Source of the DNA: Gemmatimonadales bacterium
GTDB lineage: Bacteria; Gemmatimonadota; Gemmatimonadetes; Longimicrobiales; Gaopeijiaceae
Length of the DNA stretch: 64,000 nt
Assembly (NCBI GenBank): GCA_007695225.1
Contig: REED01000136.1
Coordinates: 1-64,000, forward strand
Reading direction: 5' to 3'
Numbering within the stretch: the first letter of the stretch is position 1; every line of letters starts with the position of its first letter. Positions 54,258 to 63,426 of this stretch are shown one piece after another. The notes under the pieces are model-generated. The model saw only the letters and a program-made list of their open reading frames with translations. It searched no databases and was not told the DNA's origin. The translations under genes and the position numbers were made by a program.

Positions 54258-55114
54258 GTCCCACGCCACGCCCGCGACGGCACAGACGTCCGCTGCCCAC
54301 GCGGGCGATCCCCAACGGGAGGCTTCTCTTGTGGGTACTGGGTCTCTGCCTCCCTGCGGTCCTGCTCGCAGGGGCCGGCGGAGCCCTGGCCGCGTCCGGA
54401 GCCGGGGTGGCAGGAGTGGCCGGCATCACCGGCGTGGCCGGCGCCGGAATGGGATCCGGATTCGATCCCGGCGCCCGGGTGGCGGAGGGAGTGCCGATGC
54501 CCCTTTCCCATGCCAGCCTCACCGTGGGACGCCTCCAGTACGGGGGCGGGGGTGACTGGTACGCCAACCCCTCCTCCCTGCCCAACCTCCTGGCGGCCAT
54601 TCGGGAGCGGACCGGGGTGCCGGTGGCGGAACGGGAGGTGGTGGTCTCCCCCCTGGATCCGGGTCTCCGGGACGTGCCCTTCCTCCACATGACGGGGCAC
54701 GGGAATGTGGTCTTCACCCCGGAAGAGCGTCGGGCTTTGCGGAGCTACCTGGAGGGCGGTGGGTTCCTCCATGCCGACGACAACTACGGGATGGACGAGG
54801 CTTTCCGCCGGGAAATCGCGCTCCTCTTTCCTGATCGGGAGATGGTGGAGCTTCCTCCGGAACACCCCGTCTTCCACGTGGTCTATTCCTTTCCCGAGGG
54901 GATTCCCAAGATCCATGAGCATGACGGCCATCCCCCCCAGGCCTTCGGGGTCTTCCATGAGGGTCGTCTCATGGTCCTCTATTCCTACGAGACGGATCTG
55001 GGGAACGGGTGGGAGGATCCCGAGGTTCATGGAAACCCGCCGGAAATCCGGGAGGCGGCACTGCGCATGGGGGTGAACCTCTTCATCTACGCCCTCAGCC
55101 AGAGGAGCCCGTGA
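54254..55114 (+). CDS. DUF4159 protein, exported, amidotransferase-like fold
   Basis: The 286-residue product starts at GTG (GTGA overlap with rsmI). It has a membrane/signal segment (RLLLWVLGLCLPAVLLAGAGG) and then a Gly/Ala/Val-rich repeat (GVAGVAGITGVAGAG). The DUF4159 domain contains RLQYGGGGDWYANPSSLPNLL, FLHMTGHGNVVFTPEERRALRSYLEGGGFLHADDNYGMDEAF and a C-terminal segment with IPKIHEHDGHPPQAFGV. The GHG and GGGFLHADD elements resemble class I amidotransferase folds but lack a clear nucleophile Cys. Function unknown; likely periplasmic. First gene after rsmI of a coupled run with DUF4175. Confidence 0.75.
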   Translation: MSPTPRPRRHRRPLPTRAIPNGRLLLWVLGLCLPAVLLAGAGGALAASGAGVAGVAGITGVAGAGMGSGFDPGARVAEGVPMPLSHASLTVGRLQYGGGGDWYANPSSLPNLLAAIRERTGVPVAEREVVVSPLDPGLRDVPFLHMTGHGNVVFTPEERRALRSYLEGGGFLHADDNYGMDEAFRREIALLFPDREMVELPPEHPVFHVVYSFPEGIPKIHEHDGHPPQAFGVFHEGRLMVLYSYETDLGNGWEDPEVHGNPPEIREAALRMGVNLFIYALSQRSP

Positions 55115-58100
55115 CTCCCCTGGACCGGAGGACCGTGGCGGGAATCCTGGCCGGGGTCCGGGCCCGGGTGCGCAGAGCCGGCATCCTGGCTTCCATCCTC
55201 CTGGGGGTAGGCGCGGCGGCATCCGTCCTCCCCCTGGGGTGGGTCCTGGGCGGGACGGACGGATGGCGGGCGGGGTCGCCCCTCCCCCTGATCCTGGTCC
55301 TGTCCGGCCTCATCGCCGCCGCGGTCGTGGCCGGGTGGTCGGTGCTCCGGATCCGGGACCGCACCGATGAAGCCAATCTGGCCTCGGATCTGGAGCGGAG
55401 CACGGGGCTTCCGTCGGGGGCGCTCCGGGCCCAGTTGGAGCTGGGTCGGGGGATTCCCGGAGGCGTGTCGGGGGGGCTGGCCCAGGCGGGGGAATCGGCG
55501 CTGGTGCATCGCCTGGGCCAGGGTCCGCTCCACCCCCGAGCAGCAGAGGCCGAGACCCGCCGTCTGCTCCGGACCGGAGCCCTCCTCACCGGCGGCGTGG
55601 CCATTCTGGCCCTGGCGCTTCTGGCCCTGGCTCCCGAACGGACCCGGGCAACATGGGCGGGGCTGGCAAGCCCCATGGCGGTCCTTCTCCCCGATCCGCT
55701 CCCGCCCCTGCAGGTCCACCCCGGCGACGCCCAGCTTCCCCGGGGGGACCTGGTCTCCATCCAGGTGCAGGCTCCGGGGCGGGCGACGGTGACCCTGCAC
55801 TGGGAGTCGGCGGGAGAGGTGCCCCGCTCCGCCGAGCTTCCCGTGATCGAGGGGGGAGCCGAGGGGGAGATCCCCGAACTCCGAGGCGTCACCCGATATC
55901 GCGTCACCGCCCCCGATGGCGCCCGTTCCCCGGAGTTCACCCTCCGGGCCCTGGATCCCCTCCTCCTGGCGGGGCTGGCTCTGGAGCTCCGGTTTCCCCC
56001 CCACACCGGCCTTCCCCCGGAGATCATCCGAGGGGAGCCCGGGCTCCTCCGCATTCCCCAGGGGACGCGGATCGGGATTTCCGGAGCCTTCCTGGGGGAG
56101 GGAGAGGCGGTGCTCCTCCGGGACCCGGAGGGGCGGCGACTGGCGGCCTTTCCAGTGGAGGGCGAGGCATTCCAGGGGGAGTGGCGTCCCGGGTCCTCGG
56201 TGACGGCCGACTGGGAGATCGTGGGAGACGCTCCAGCGGGCCTTCGGCTTCCGGTCCCACTGGAGGTGGAGCTCATCCCCGACGCCCCCCCCTCCGTTTC
56301 CCTGGACACGGAGTCCGGGACTCGACAGGTCCCGGCGAACCTGAGGGTGGCCCTTCGAATGGAGGCTTCCGACGACTGGGGACTGGACTGGGTGGAGCTG
56401 GAGGTGGCCGTGGAGGATCCCAGGGGCCGGCGCGGGGAGCCGGCGCTGGACCGGTCCGAGGCGGGGAACCGCCGCTCCGTGGTGCTCCGCCCGGTGCTGG
56501 ACATCTCGGGGTGGGGGTTGGAGCCGGGATCCCGGCTCCGCCTCCGGGCGCGGGCGGCGGACCGGGCTCCGGTGCCCGGGGTCACCGTGGGGTCGGAGCT
56601 CGTCCTGGAGCTTCCCGGGGCGAACCAGCTCCGGGATGAGGCCCGGGACCAGGTGGAGCGGAGCGCCGGAGAGGTGGAGGAACTGGCGGAGCGGGCGGCC
56701 CGGGGGGAGAGTGACCTCCGCGACCGGGCCCGGGAGCTGGCAGGGGAGGAGGCCCGTGCCGGCGGCCAGCGCTCCGGGGGCGACGGGTTTGAGGAGCGGG
56801 AGGAGACCCGGCGACTCCTGGAGGAACAGGCCGCGGTGATGGACGAGCTGGAGCGGATCCGGGAAGAGATGTCCCGTGCCCGGGAATCCCTGGGCGGCGA
56901 CCAATCGGACTCGGAGCTCTCCCGCCGGCTCGGTGAGCTGGAGCGCCTCCTGGAGGAACTGGAGGCCGGCGAGAGTCGGGAGCGGGTAGGTGAGATCCTG
57001 GAACGTCTCACGGAGGGGGGAAGTCCCCCGGCGGCCCAGGAGCTGGAGGACGCCGCCGCTCGGCAGGAAGCCCTTCGGGAGCGGCTCGAAGAGGCCCTGG
57101 AGCGGTTCAAGCAGGCGGCGCTGGAGAACGCCTTCGAGGGTGCCGAGGACGCAGCCCGGGAGCTCACCCAGGCCCAGGAGGAGATGGCCGATCAGCTCCG
57201 GGACGGTGGGGACCCGGAGGCCCAGGAGGCGCTTCAGGCCGACGCCGAAGGGCTGAGGGAGCGGATCGAGGCGCTGGAGGAGCGGCTCCGGGCGGCCGGT
57301 GAGATGGAGGCGGGAGATCGGGCGGCCCAGGCCGGCCGGGAGATGGAGGAGGCCGCTCGGTCCATGGAAGCCGCGGCAGAGGCGGCCCGGGACGGGAACG
57401 CAGGGGAGGCCGGGGAGCGAGGCGACGAGGCGGGGGAGGCGGCCCGTTCCGCCATGGAGGAGCTGGAGCAGGCCCGGATGGACTGGATGGAGGAGTGGGA
57501 GGAACGGATCCGGGAGGCGCTTCGTCGGGCGGCCCAGGACGCGGTGGCCCTGGCCCGTCGACAGGGGGAAATCCGCGACGAACTCCAGTTCGCCGGGGCG
57601 CTGCGGCGGGGAGCGCTCCTGGCGGAGGAGGCGGTCCTCCTGGAAGGGCTCCGGAATCTGGGGACCGCGGTGGGGCTCGCCACGCGCCAGGCCGCTTCGG
57701 TGGGCCGGGAGCTGTCGGGGGCCCTGGGCGAAGCCATGGAAGCGGTGGACCGGACCGCCGTGGGACTTCGGAACGCGGCTCCCCGGGCCGGTCCCTACGC
57801 ATCCGCCGGGCAGGCCCAGGCGGCCATGAACCGGGTGGCCATCCTGGCCCTCCAGGGGATGGAGCAGGTCGGCCAGCGAGGAGCGGCGGATGCCAGCCAG
57901 GAACTCCTGGACGCCCTGGAGGAGATGGCGGGGCAGCAGGAGGCGCTGAACCAGGAGACGGGGCAGCTCTCCCAGGACCCGGGGCAGGACGGGGCAGCCC
58001 AGCAGTTGGAGGAGCTGGCGGGGACCCAGGAGGCCATGGCGGGTGCCATGGGGGAACTGGCCGATCACCCCGATGGAGAGAGTGTGGCCGGGGACCTGGA

Positions 58101-58437
58101 AGCCATGGCCCAGGAGGCCCGGGAGATCGCCGAGAGCCTGCAGGGTGGCCGCATCGAGGAGGAGACCCTGCGGCGCCAGGAGGAACTTCTGGAGCGCCTT
58201 CTTACCGCGGGTCGGACCCTGGAGCGGGACGGTCCCACCGAACGCCGGGAGGGGACCACCGCCGGTCCGGTGGACCGTCCTCCCGTGGGGGCCCTCCCCC
58301 CGGACCTCCTCCGGGGGAGCGAGGTGCCCCTCCCATCCACCCAGGCGCTGGAGGCCCTTTCTCCCGCCGAGCGGCGGCTGGTCCTGGACTACTTCGACCG
58401 CCTGAACCGGGGCCTGACCCCGGGAGGGGGAAGATGA
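55111..58437 (+). CDS. DUF4175-like giant membrane-anchored coiled-coil protein
   Basis: The 1108-residue protein starts at GTG 55111 (overlap with the DUF4159 stop). It has about three N-terminal membrane helices (residues about 24-46, 58-79 and 155-177) and a beta-rich region (about 180-500). A very long Glu/Arg/Ala-rich coiled coil follows (about 510-960), with repeated MEEAARSMEAAAEAARD-type units. A helical tail ends with STQALEALSPAERRLVLDYF. This matches DUF4175-type proteins. The coiled region is probably periplasmic and could span or brace the envelope; that is inference. The minus-strand frame over the same bases is only a shadow of the repetitive code. Confidence 0.75.
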   Translation: MTPLDRRTVAGILAGVRARVRRAGILASILLGVGAAASVLPLGWVLGGTDGWRAGSPLPLILVLSGLIAAAVVAGWSVLRIRDRTDEANLASDLERSTGLPSGALRAQLELGRGIPGGVSGGLAQAGESALVHRLGQGPLHPRAAEAETRRLLRTGALLTGGVAILALALLALAPERTRATWAGLASPMAVLLPDPLPPLQVHPGDAQLPRGDLVSIQVQAPGRATVTLHWESAGEVPRSAELPVIEGGAEGEIPELRGVTRYRVTAPDGARSPEFTLRALDPLLLAGLALELRFPPHTGLPPEIIRGEPGLLRIPQGTRIGISGAFLGEGEAVLLRDPEGRRLAAFPVEGEAFQGEWRPGSSVTADWEIVGDAPAGLRLPVPLEVELIPDAPPSVSLDTESGTRQVPANLRVALRMEASDDWGLDWVELEVAVEDPRGRRGEPALDRSEAGNRRSVVLRPVLDISGWGLEPGSRLRLRARAADRAPVPGVTVGSELVLELPGANQLRDEARDQVERSAGEVEELAERAARGESDLRDRARELAGEEARAGGQRSGGDGFEEREETRRLLEEQAAVMDELERIREEMSRARESLGGDQSDSELSRRLGELERLLEELEAGESRERVGEILERLTEGGSPPAAQELEDAAARQEALRERLEEALERFKQAALENAFEGAEDAARELTQAQEEMADQLRDGGDPEAQEALQADAEGLRERIEALEERLRAAGEMEAGDRAAQAGREMEEAARSMEAAAEAARDGNAGEAGERGDEAGEAARSAMEELEQARMDWMEEWEERIREALRRAAQDAVALARRQGEIRDELQFAGALRRGALLAEEAVLLEGLRNLGTAVGLATRQAASVGRELSGALGEAMEAVDRTAVGLRNAAPRAGPYASAGQAQAAMNRVAILALQGMEQVGQRGAADASQELLDALEEMAGQQEALNQETGQLSQDPGQDGAAQQLEELAGTQEAMAGAMGELADHPDGESVAGDLEAMAQEAREIAESLQGGRIEEETLRRQEELLERLLTAGRTLERDGPTERREGTTAGPVDRPPVGALPPDLLRGSEVPLPSTQALEALSPAERRLVLDYFDRLNRGLTPGGGR

Positions 58438-59171
58438 GCGCCTCTCCGGGTCCGGGTTGTTCCGTTACGGTCCCCGTGTGGTCGGCGGCCCTGCAGACGG
58501 CCCTGCTGACCGCGACCTGCCTGCTTCTGGCCCCGCCGGTCCCGGGCCACGCCCTGACGCCGGAAGCGGCCGTCCGCTCCCTGTCCGGCCCGGGCCCCAT
58601 CTCTCCGGAGTTCCTCTCCGGCGACACCATCCCCTCGGCGGAGGAGGTGGCCCGTCTCCTGGGCGCCCAGGACTCCCGGGACCAGGGGCTCCAGGCCATC
58701 ATCCTACGGGCCTCCTCCCTCCCCACCGACCGGGCCACCCTCTGGATCCAGCTCCTGGCCACTGCGGAGCGAACGGGGGTGGAGGCGGGAGGGCTGGCCG
58801 CCCGGGCCGTGGCCCGGGCCGATGAGCGGGATGCACCCGGGGGCGTGGCCCTCCTCCTCCAGGGGGTGGAGGGAGGGCTCCCGGAAGAGGACCGGGCGGC
58901 CCTATTGGCCCTGGCTTCCCATCTTCTCACGGATCCGGAGCCGGTTCGGGCCGCCGAGCTTCGCCGACGCCTCATCCGGGAATGGCCCGACGCCCTGGAG
59001 ATACCGGAGGCCCAGGTCCAGCTTGCTCGCCACCTTCTGGGCCAGGGGGGCGAGGCGGCCCGGGAGGAGGCGGTGGAGATCCTGGAAGCGCTGCTCCTCC
59101 GGCGACCCAGCCATCCCCTGGCCCCCGAAGCTCGTCGGCTGCGCCAGGGTGCGCTCCGCCCCGGTTCCTGA
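58434..59171 (+). CDS. secreted helical-repeat (TPR-like) protein
   Basis: The 245-residue product overlaps the DUF4175 stop by four bases. It has a signal peptide (LLTATCLLLAPPVPGHA) and then a series of antiparallel helices: LATAERTGVEAGGLAARAVARA, ALLALASHLLTDPEPVRAAELRRRLI and AREEAVEILEALLLRRPSHPLAPEARRL. The spacing and the conserved Ala/Leu/Pro pattern resemble TPR-type repeats, so a scaffold role is likely. No enzyme motif. Its stop shares a base with the next start (TGATG). Confidence 0.6.
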   Translation: MSASPGPGCSVTVPVWSAALQTALLTATCLLLAPPVPGHALTPEAAVRSLSGPGPISPEFLSGDTIPSAEEVARLLGAQDSRDQGLQAIILRASSLPTDRATLWIQLLATAERTGVEAGGLAARAVARADERDAPGGVALLLQGVEGGLPEEDRAALLALASHLLTDPEPVRAAELRRRLIREWPDALEIPEAQVQLARHLLGQGGEAAREEAVEILEALLLRRPSHPLAPEARRLRQGALRPGS

Positions 59172-60466
59172 TGTCGAAAGGTGCTCAGATGAAGATCCGA
59201 CCCATCCCAGGTCTCCTCCCAGGCCTCGTCCTGGCCGTCCTCCTGGTCTTCCTCCCCGGAACGGCGGCGGCCCAGTACCTCCTGGTGCCCATGGATCGGT
59301 CCCAGTCGAACCACCTCCGAGCCTATGGACTCACCTATTCGGTGCTGGAGGATGCGGGAGAGGCGGAGTGGCTCCTCAACTATCGGGGAGGGAGCTTCCT
59401 CCTTCCGGATCAGGATCGGGTCCGTCGCGAGGCGGCCCTCCGAGGGGTCTCCTTCCAGGCGGTGGATGGCGGGGAGGTGGCCCGGATCCGGGGGATCATC
59501 CAGAACGGGAACATGGACGCCGTTCCCCTGGAGACCGCCCCCCGCATCGCGGTCTACACCCCTCCGAACACCCCGCCCTGGGACGATGCGGTGACCCTGG
59601 CCCTGGAGTATGCCGGAATTCCCTACGAAACGGTGTGGGACGGGGATGTCCTGGAGGGGCGCCTTGCCGACTTCGACTGGCTCCACCTCCACCATGAGGA
59701 CTTCACCGGGCAGTATTCCAAGTTCTTCCTCACCTACGCTGGGACGTCGTGGCTCCAGGAGGAGGTGGCCCGGAACCAGGAGATGGCCCGGCGCTTCGGA
59801 TACCCCCATGTGCCGGCGCTGAAGCGAGCGGTGGCGGAGACCATCCGCTCCTACGTCCTGGAAGGGGGATTCCTCTTCGCCATGTGCTCCGCCACGGAGA
59901 CGCTGGACCTGGCCCTTGCCTCCCACGCCACCGACATCACCGCCTCCTTCGCCAACGGACGTCCCCCGGACCGGGACGCGTCGGCCCGGATGGACTGGTC
60001 CCGGGCCCTGGCCTTCCAGGGGGCAGAGGTCCAGACCTCTCCCTCGGTGAGCGCCTTTTCGGACATCGACACCCACCAGGTGAACACTCCCTGGCGCCAG
60101 GCCCTCTCGTCTTTCACCCTCTTCGAGTTCTCCGCCAAGATCGATCCGGTGGCCTCCATGCTGGTGCAGAACCACGAGGCGGTTCTCCGGGACTTCTATG
60201 GCCTCACCACGGCCTTCTCGGAAGATCGTCTGAAGCCCGGTGCCACCATCCTGGCCCGGGACCGGGACCGGGTGAAGTACGTCCATGGGACGGCAGGAGA
60301 GGGGACGTGGACCTTCTTCGGCGGCCACGACCCCGAGGACCCGGAGCACAAGATCGGCGACGCCCCCACCAATCTGGACCTGCATCCCGACTCCCCGGGA
60401 TACCGTCTGATCCTCAACAACGTCCTCTTCCCGGCCGCTCGCCCCCGGCCCCTCAAGACCCAATGA
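59171..60466 (+). CDS. exported protein of a family often labelled 'asparagine synthetase B', function unknown
   Basis: The 431-residue product has a signal peptide (LVLAVLLVFLPGTAAAQ) and begins YLLVPMDRSQSNHLRAYGLTYSVLEDAGEAEWLLNYRGGSFLL. I recall similar proteins in Bacteroidota and Gemmatimonadota carrying the automatic label asparagine synthetase B, but no such domain is visible. The centre has APRIAVYTPPNTPPWDDAVTLALEYAGIPYETVWDGDVL, FDWLHLHHEDFTGQYSKFF, and SYVLEGGFLFAMCSATETLDLAL, an outline like class I amidotransferase folds with Cys in FAMCSA. The C-terminus contains TFFGGHDPEDPEHKIGDAPTN. It is likely periplasmic and partner to the DUF4159/DUF4175 proteins. Confidence 0.65.
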   Translation: MSKGAQMKIRPIPGLLPGLVLAVLLVFLPGTAAAQYLLVPMDRSQSNHLRAYGLTYSVLEDAGEAEWLLNYRGGSFLLPDQDRVRREAALRGVSFQAVDGGEVARIRGIIQNGNMDAVPLETAPRIAVYTPPNTPPWDDAVTLALEYAGIPYETVWDGDVLEGRLADFDWLHLHHEDFTGQYSKFFLTYAGTSWLQEEVARNQEMARRFGYPHVPALKRAVAETIRSYVLEGGFLFAMCSATETLDLALASHATDITASFANGRPPDRDASARMDWSRALAFQGAEVQTSPSVSAFSDIDTHQVNTPWRQALSSFTLFEFSAKIDPVASMLVQNHEAVLRDFYGLTTAFSEDRLKPGATILARDRDRVKYVHGTAGEGTWTFFGGHDPEDPEHKIGDAPTNLDLHPDSPGYRLILNNVLFPAARPRPLKTQ

Positions 60467-60479
60467 GGGGCGTGACGGG

Positions 60480-63356
60480 ATGAGGGAACCTGGAGGGCCC
60501 GTCGAGGCGGGTCCCGCCACGGGGCCGGGGGCTGGGGCGGGGACGGGGGCGGGGCGGGTGGCACGCCCGGGACTGCGCCCGGATCTCCGCCCAGATCTGC
60601 GCCCAGATCTGCGCCTGGATCCGGAGGCGGCGGAACGGATTCGGACCGAGATCCAGCGGGCCGGAGGCCGGGAGATCTGCTTCCTGGCCCAGGTGACCGA
60701 GGATCGGCGCATCGTCCACCCCAGGGCCGTGGCCCGGGGGAACCACCAGGCCGTGCTGGCCGCCTCCCGGGACGCCGAGGCGGGGGAGATCCTCCTCCAC
60801 AACCATCCCTCGGGGGTCCTGGAGCCCTCGGAGCCGGATCTCCTCCTGGCCGCCCGGGTCTACGAGGCGGGGCTCGGAACGGCCATCACCGACAACCACG
60901 CCCAGGCGCTCTACGTGGTGGTGGAGCCGCCGGAGCCCCGGACCCGAGCCCTCCTGGACCTGGCCCTCCTGGAAGGGCTCCTGGCGCCGGAGGGGGCGCT
61001 GAGCCGGATGGCCCCGGGGTATGAGGACCGCCCGGGCCAGCGTGAGATGCTCCGGATGGTGGCCAACCGCTACAACGAGGGTGGGGTGGCGGTGGTGGAG
61101 GCGGGGACCGGGACGGGGAAGTCCCTGGCCTATCTCATCCCCGCCGCGCGGTGGGCGCTGGAGAACGGGGAGCGGACCGTGGTCTCCACCAACACCATCA
61201 ACCTGCAGGAGCAATTGGTGGCAAAAGACCTCCCCCTGGTCCGTCGGCTGGTGGGAAAGGAACTCACCTGGGCCATGGTGAAGGGGCGGGGGAACTACAT
61301 CTCCATCCGGCGACTCTTCCTGGCGGCGGAATCGGCGCCCACCCTCTTCGAGGACGACCGCAGCCAGGAGCTGGAGGCGCTGGGGGAGTGGATCCGCACC
61401 TCCCCTGATGGATCCCTCTCCGACCTTTCCGCCCCCCCCTCCGACGAGGTCTGGGAAGAGGTCCGCTCCGACGGGGACATCTGCCTGAAGGCCCGCTGCC
61501 CCCACTTCCAGGAGTGCTTCTACCAACAGTCCCGCCGGAGGGCCGCTGCTGCCGACATCCTGGTGGCGAACCACGCTCTCCTCTTCTCCGATGTCCAACT
61601 CCGCCGGGCCCTGGAGAACTGGACCCAGTCGGCGGTTCTCCCGCCGTATTCCCACGTGATCCTGGACGAGGGCCACAACGCCGAGGACGCCGCCACCTCC
61701 CACCTGGGGGCGGAGGTGACCCGGACCGGGCTCTTCCGACTCTTCTCCCGGCTGGACCGGAACGGAAAGGGGGTCCTGGCGGCGGTGGAGCAGATCCTGG
61801 CCGCGTCCCCGTCCAGCGTGGAACGGGACGACCTCCTGAGGCGCATCGAGACCCGGCTCCGTCCCGCCGCCCTGGAGGCCCGGGAGGAACTCCACCGGTT
61901 CTTCGACGCCCTGGAGCCCGGGGTCCCGGGGCCGGAAGAGGAACCCCTCCGCCTGGGACGGGGGGACGCCCGGGATCCCGCCGAGGACGCGGCACTCCTG
62001 GAGCGCCTGGACCGGTTGGTGGGGGGACTCCTACGGGTGGGACGGGAGGTGGAGGAGGTCCGGATCCGGGTGGAGTCCGATGAAACCCTCCGGGACCGAC
62101 TGGAAGCCCGCCTTCTGGACCTCCGCTCCATGGAGCGTCGATTGGAGAGTGCCCGGAACGCCCTCCGCCTGGTCCTGGACCCCCGGGAGGAGGGGGACCG
62201 TTTCGTGCGCTGGATCGAGGGGCGGGGACGCCGGGGTGATGCCCTCCGGAACGTAGTGTTGGCGGCGGCACCGGTGGAGCCCGGTTTCCTCCTTCGGGAA
62301 TCCCTGTTCCGGAAGGTGGAGACGGCAGTGGTGACCTCGGCTACCCTGACCGTGGGGGAAGGGGATTTCCGCTTCATCCGGGGCCGGCTTGGCCTGGATG
62401 AGTCTCCGGAGGAGCCCGAGCTGCCGCTGCCGCGGGCGGGCGAGACCTTCGCAGACGGATCCCTGGTCCTGGATCCGGGGGAGGGGTGGGGGATGGGGCC
62501 CAAGGAGCCATGGGAGGAAGGGGGCAGCGGGGATGGGGTCGGCGGTGGGGCCGGGCCCGAGGGTGACCACGGTGGGAACGGAGAGATGGAGGCGCCCCTC
62601 TCGGTGACCGAGGCGCGGGTGCCGTCTCCCTTCGACTACACGACCCAGACCCTCCTGGCCGTTCCCACGGACCTTCCCGGTCCCCGGGACGGCGAGGCCT
62701 TCCACCACGCTACGGCGGCGGTGGCCGCCGAGCTGGCGGAGATGACCGGGGGCGGGATCTTCCTCCTCTTCACGTCGTACCGGGCCCTCCAGGCCACGGC
62801 GGCACGGCTCCGCCGGGACGGGGTGGACAAGCGGTTCCCCCTCCTGGTCCACGGTGAGGGGCCCCGTTCCCAGCTCCTCTCCCGCTTCACCGCCGCCGGA
62901 AACGGAATCCTCCTGGGGACCTCCTCCTTCTGGGAGGGGGTGGACGTCCCCGGCGATCCCCTCCGGGGGCTCATCCTCCAGAAGATCCCCTTCCGGGTCC
63001 CCACCGAGCCCATCACCCAGGCCCGTACCGAGGCCATCCAGCGTCGGGGCGGCAACGGATTCATGGGATACCAGGTTCCCCTGGCGGCCCTCCGCCTCCG
63101 GCAGGGATTTGGTCGGCTGATCCGCTCCCGAACCGACCGGGGGGCGGTCCTTCTCCTGGACCGGCGGATCCTCCACGCCCGCTACGGTCCCCGGCTTCGG
63201 GCGGGGCTCCCCGATGCTCCCCTGGTGAAGGGGCCCTGGAGAGAGCTCACGGTTGGGCTACGGCGTTTCTACCGGGCGGGAGGTGACCCTGGAGACGCGG
63301 GAGAAGAGGCCCCGAGGGCCTCCCGGTTGCCGCGGCGCCGGACCGGGGTAGATTAG
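60480..63356 (+). CDS. DinG/XPD-class helicase with N-terminal JAMM (RadC-like) domain
   Basis: A 958-residue fusion. Residues about 50-150 form a JAMM/MPN metalloprotein domain: Glu65, His107 and His109 in LLHNHPSG and Asp120 in EPSEPD, the same HxHP-x6-SxxD spacing as RadC. Residues 180 onward are an SF2 helicase of the DinG/XPD class: Walker A AGTGTGKS (208-215), DEGH (396-399), then ATLTVGE, LLFTSYRALQ, LGTSSFWEGVDVPG and LRQGFGRLIRS. Fe-S ligands Cys335, Cys340 and Cys346 are present, but the first ligand (NYLC in DinG) is Ser275 (NYISIRRL). The N-terminal 48 residues carry 12-bp repeats. Start 14 bases after the previous gene. DNA repair or R-loop processing is likely; the JAMM role is unknown. 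Confidence 0.85.
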   Translation: MREPGGPVEAGPATGPGAGAGTGAGRVARPGLRPDLRPDLRPDLRLDPEAAERIRTEIQRAGGREICFLAQVTEDRRIVHPRAVARGNHQAVLAASRDAEAGEILLHNHPSGVLEPSEPDLLLAARVYEAGLGTAITDNHAQALYVVVEPPEPRTRALLDLALLEGLLAPEGALSRMAPGYEDRPGQREMLRMVANRYNEGGVAVVEAGTGTGKSLAYLIPAARWALENGERTVVSTNTINLQEQLVAKDLPLVRRLVGKELTWAMVKGRGNYISIRRLFLAAESAPTLFEDDRSQELEALGEWIRTSPDGSLSDLSAPPSDEVWEEVRSDGDICLKARCPHFQECFYQQSRRRAAAADILVANHALLFSDVQLRRALENWTQSAVLPPYSHVILDEGHNAEDAATSHLGAEVTRTGLFRLFSRLDRNGKGVLAAVEQILAASPSSVERDDLLRRIETRLRPAALEAREELHRFFDALEPGVPGPEEEPLRLGRGDARDPAEDAALLERLDRLVGGLLRVGREVEEVRIRVESDETLRDRLEARLLDLRSMERRLESARNALRLVLDPREEGDRFVRWIEGRGRRGDALRNVVLAAAPVEPGFLLRESLFRKVETAVVTSATLTVGEGDFRFIRGRLGLDESPEEPELPLPRAGETFADGSLVLDPGEGWGMGPKEPWEEGGSGDGVGGGAGPEGDHGGNGEMEAPLSVTEARVPSPFDYTTQTLLAVPTDLPGPRDGEAFHHATAAVAAELAEMTGGGIFLLFTSYRALQATAARLRRDGVDKRFPLLVHGEGPRSQLLSRFTAAGNGILLGTSSFWEGVDVPGDPLRGLILQKIPFRVPTEPITQARTEAIQRRGGNGFMGYQVPLAALRLRQGFGRLIRSRTDRGAVLLLDRRILHARYGPRLRAGLPDAPLVKGPWRELTVGLRRFYRAGGDPGDAGEEAPRASRLPRRRTGVD
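60573..60620 (+). repeat. four 12-bp repeats at the start of the helicase gene
   Basis: Units of the form CTGCGCCCAGAT, with one to two changes each, encode LRPDLRPDLRPDLRLD. Confidence 0.85.
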
Positions 63357-63363
63357 GGGCGGG

Positions 63364-63385
63364 CCGGAACCCGGCTCCGTTCCGG
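63364..63385 (+). terminator. possible terminator hairpin after the helicase gene
   Basis: CCGGAAC pairs with GTTCCGG over 7 bp round an 8-base loop (63371-63378), a few bases after the stop codon. No T-run follows, so a factor-independent terminator is uncertain. Confidence 0.35.
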
Positions 63386-63426
63386 GGAGGGGCCCCGGGA
63401 CTTCGACTCCACCTGGATCCGTCTTC

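Noticed and set aside
55087-58068. Minus-strand open frame of 993 codons opposite the DUF4175 gene
   Set aside because: It mirrors the Glu/Arg/Ala-rich code of the true gene, contains no domain and is interrupted by no gene-like start; the plus frame is fixed by overlaps on both sides.
58202-60802. Minus-strand open frame of 866 codons
   Set aside because: Low-complexity, antisense to several convincing coupled plus-strand genes with signal peptides.
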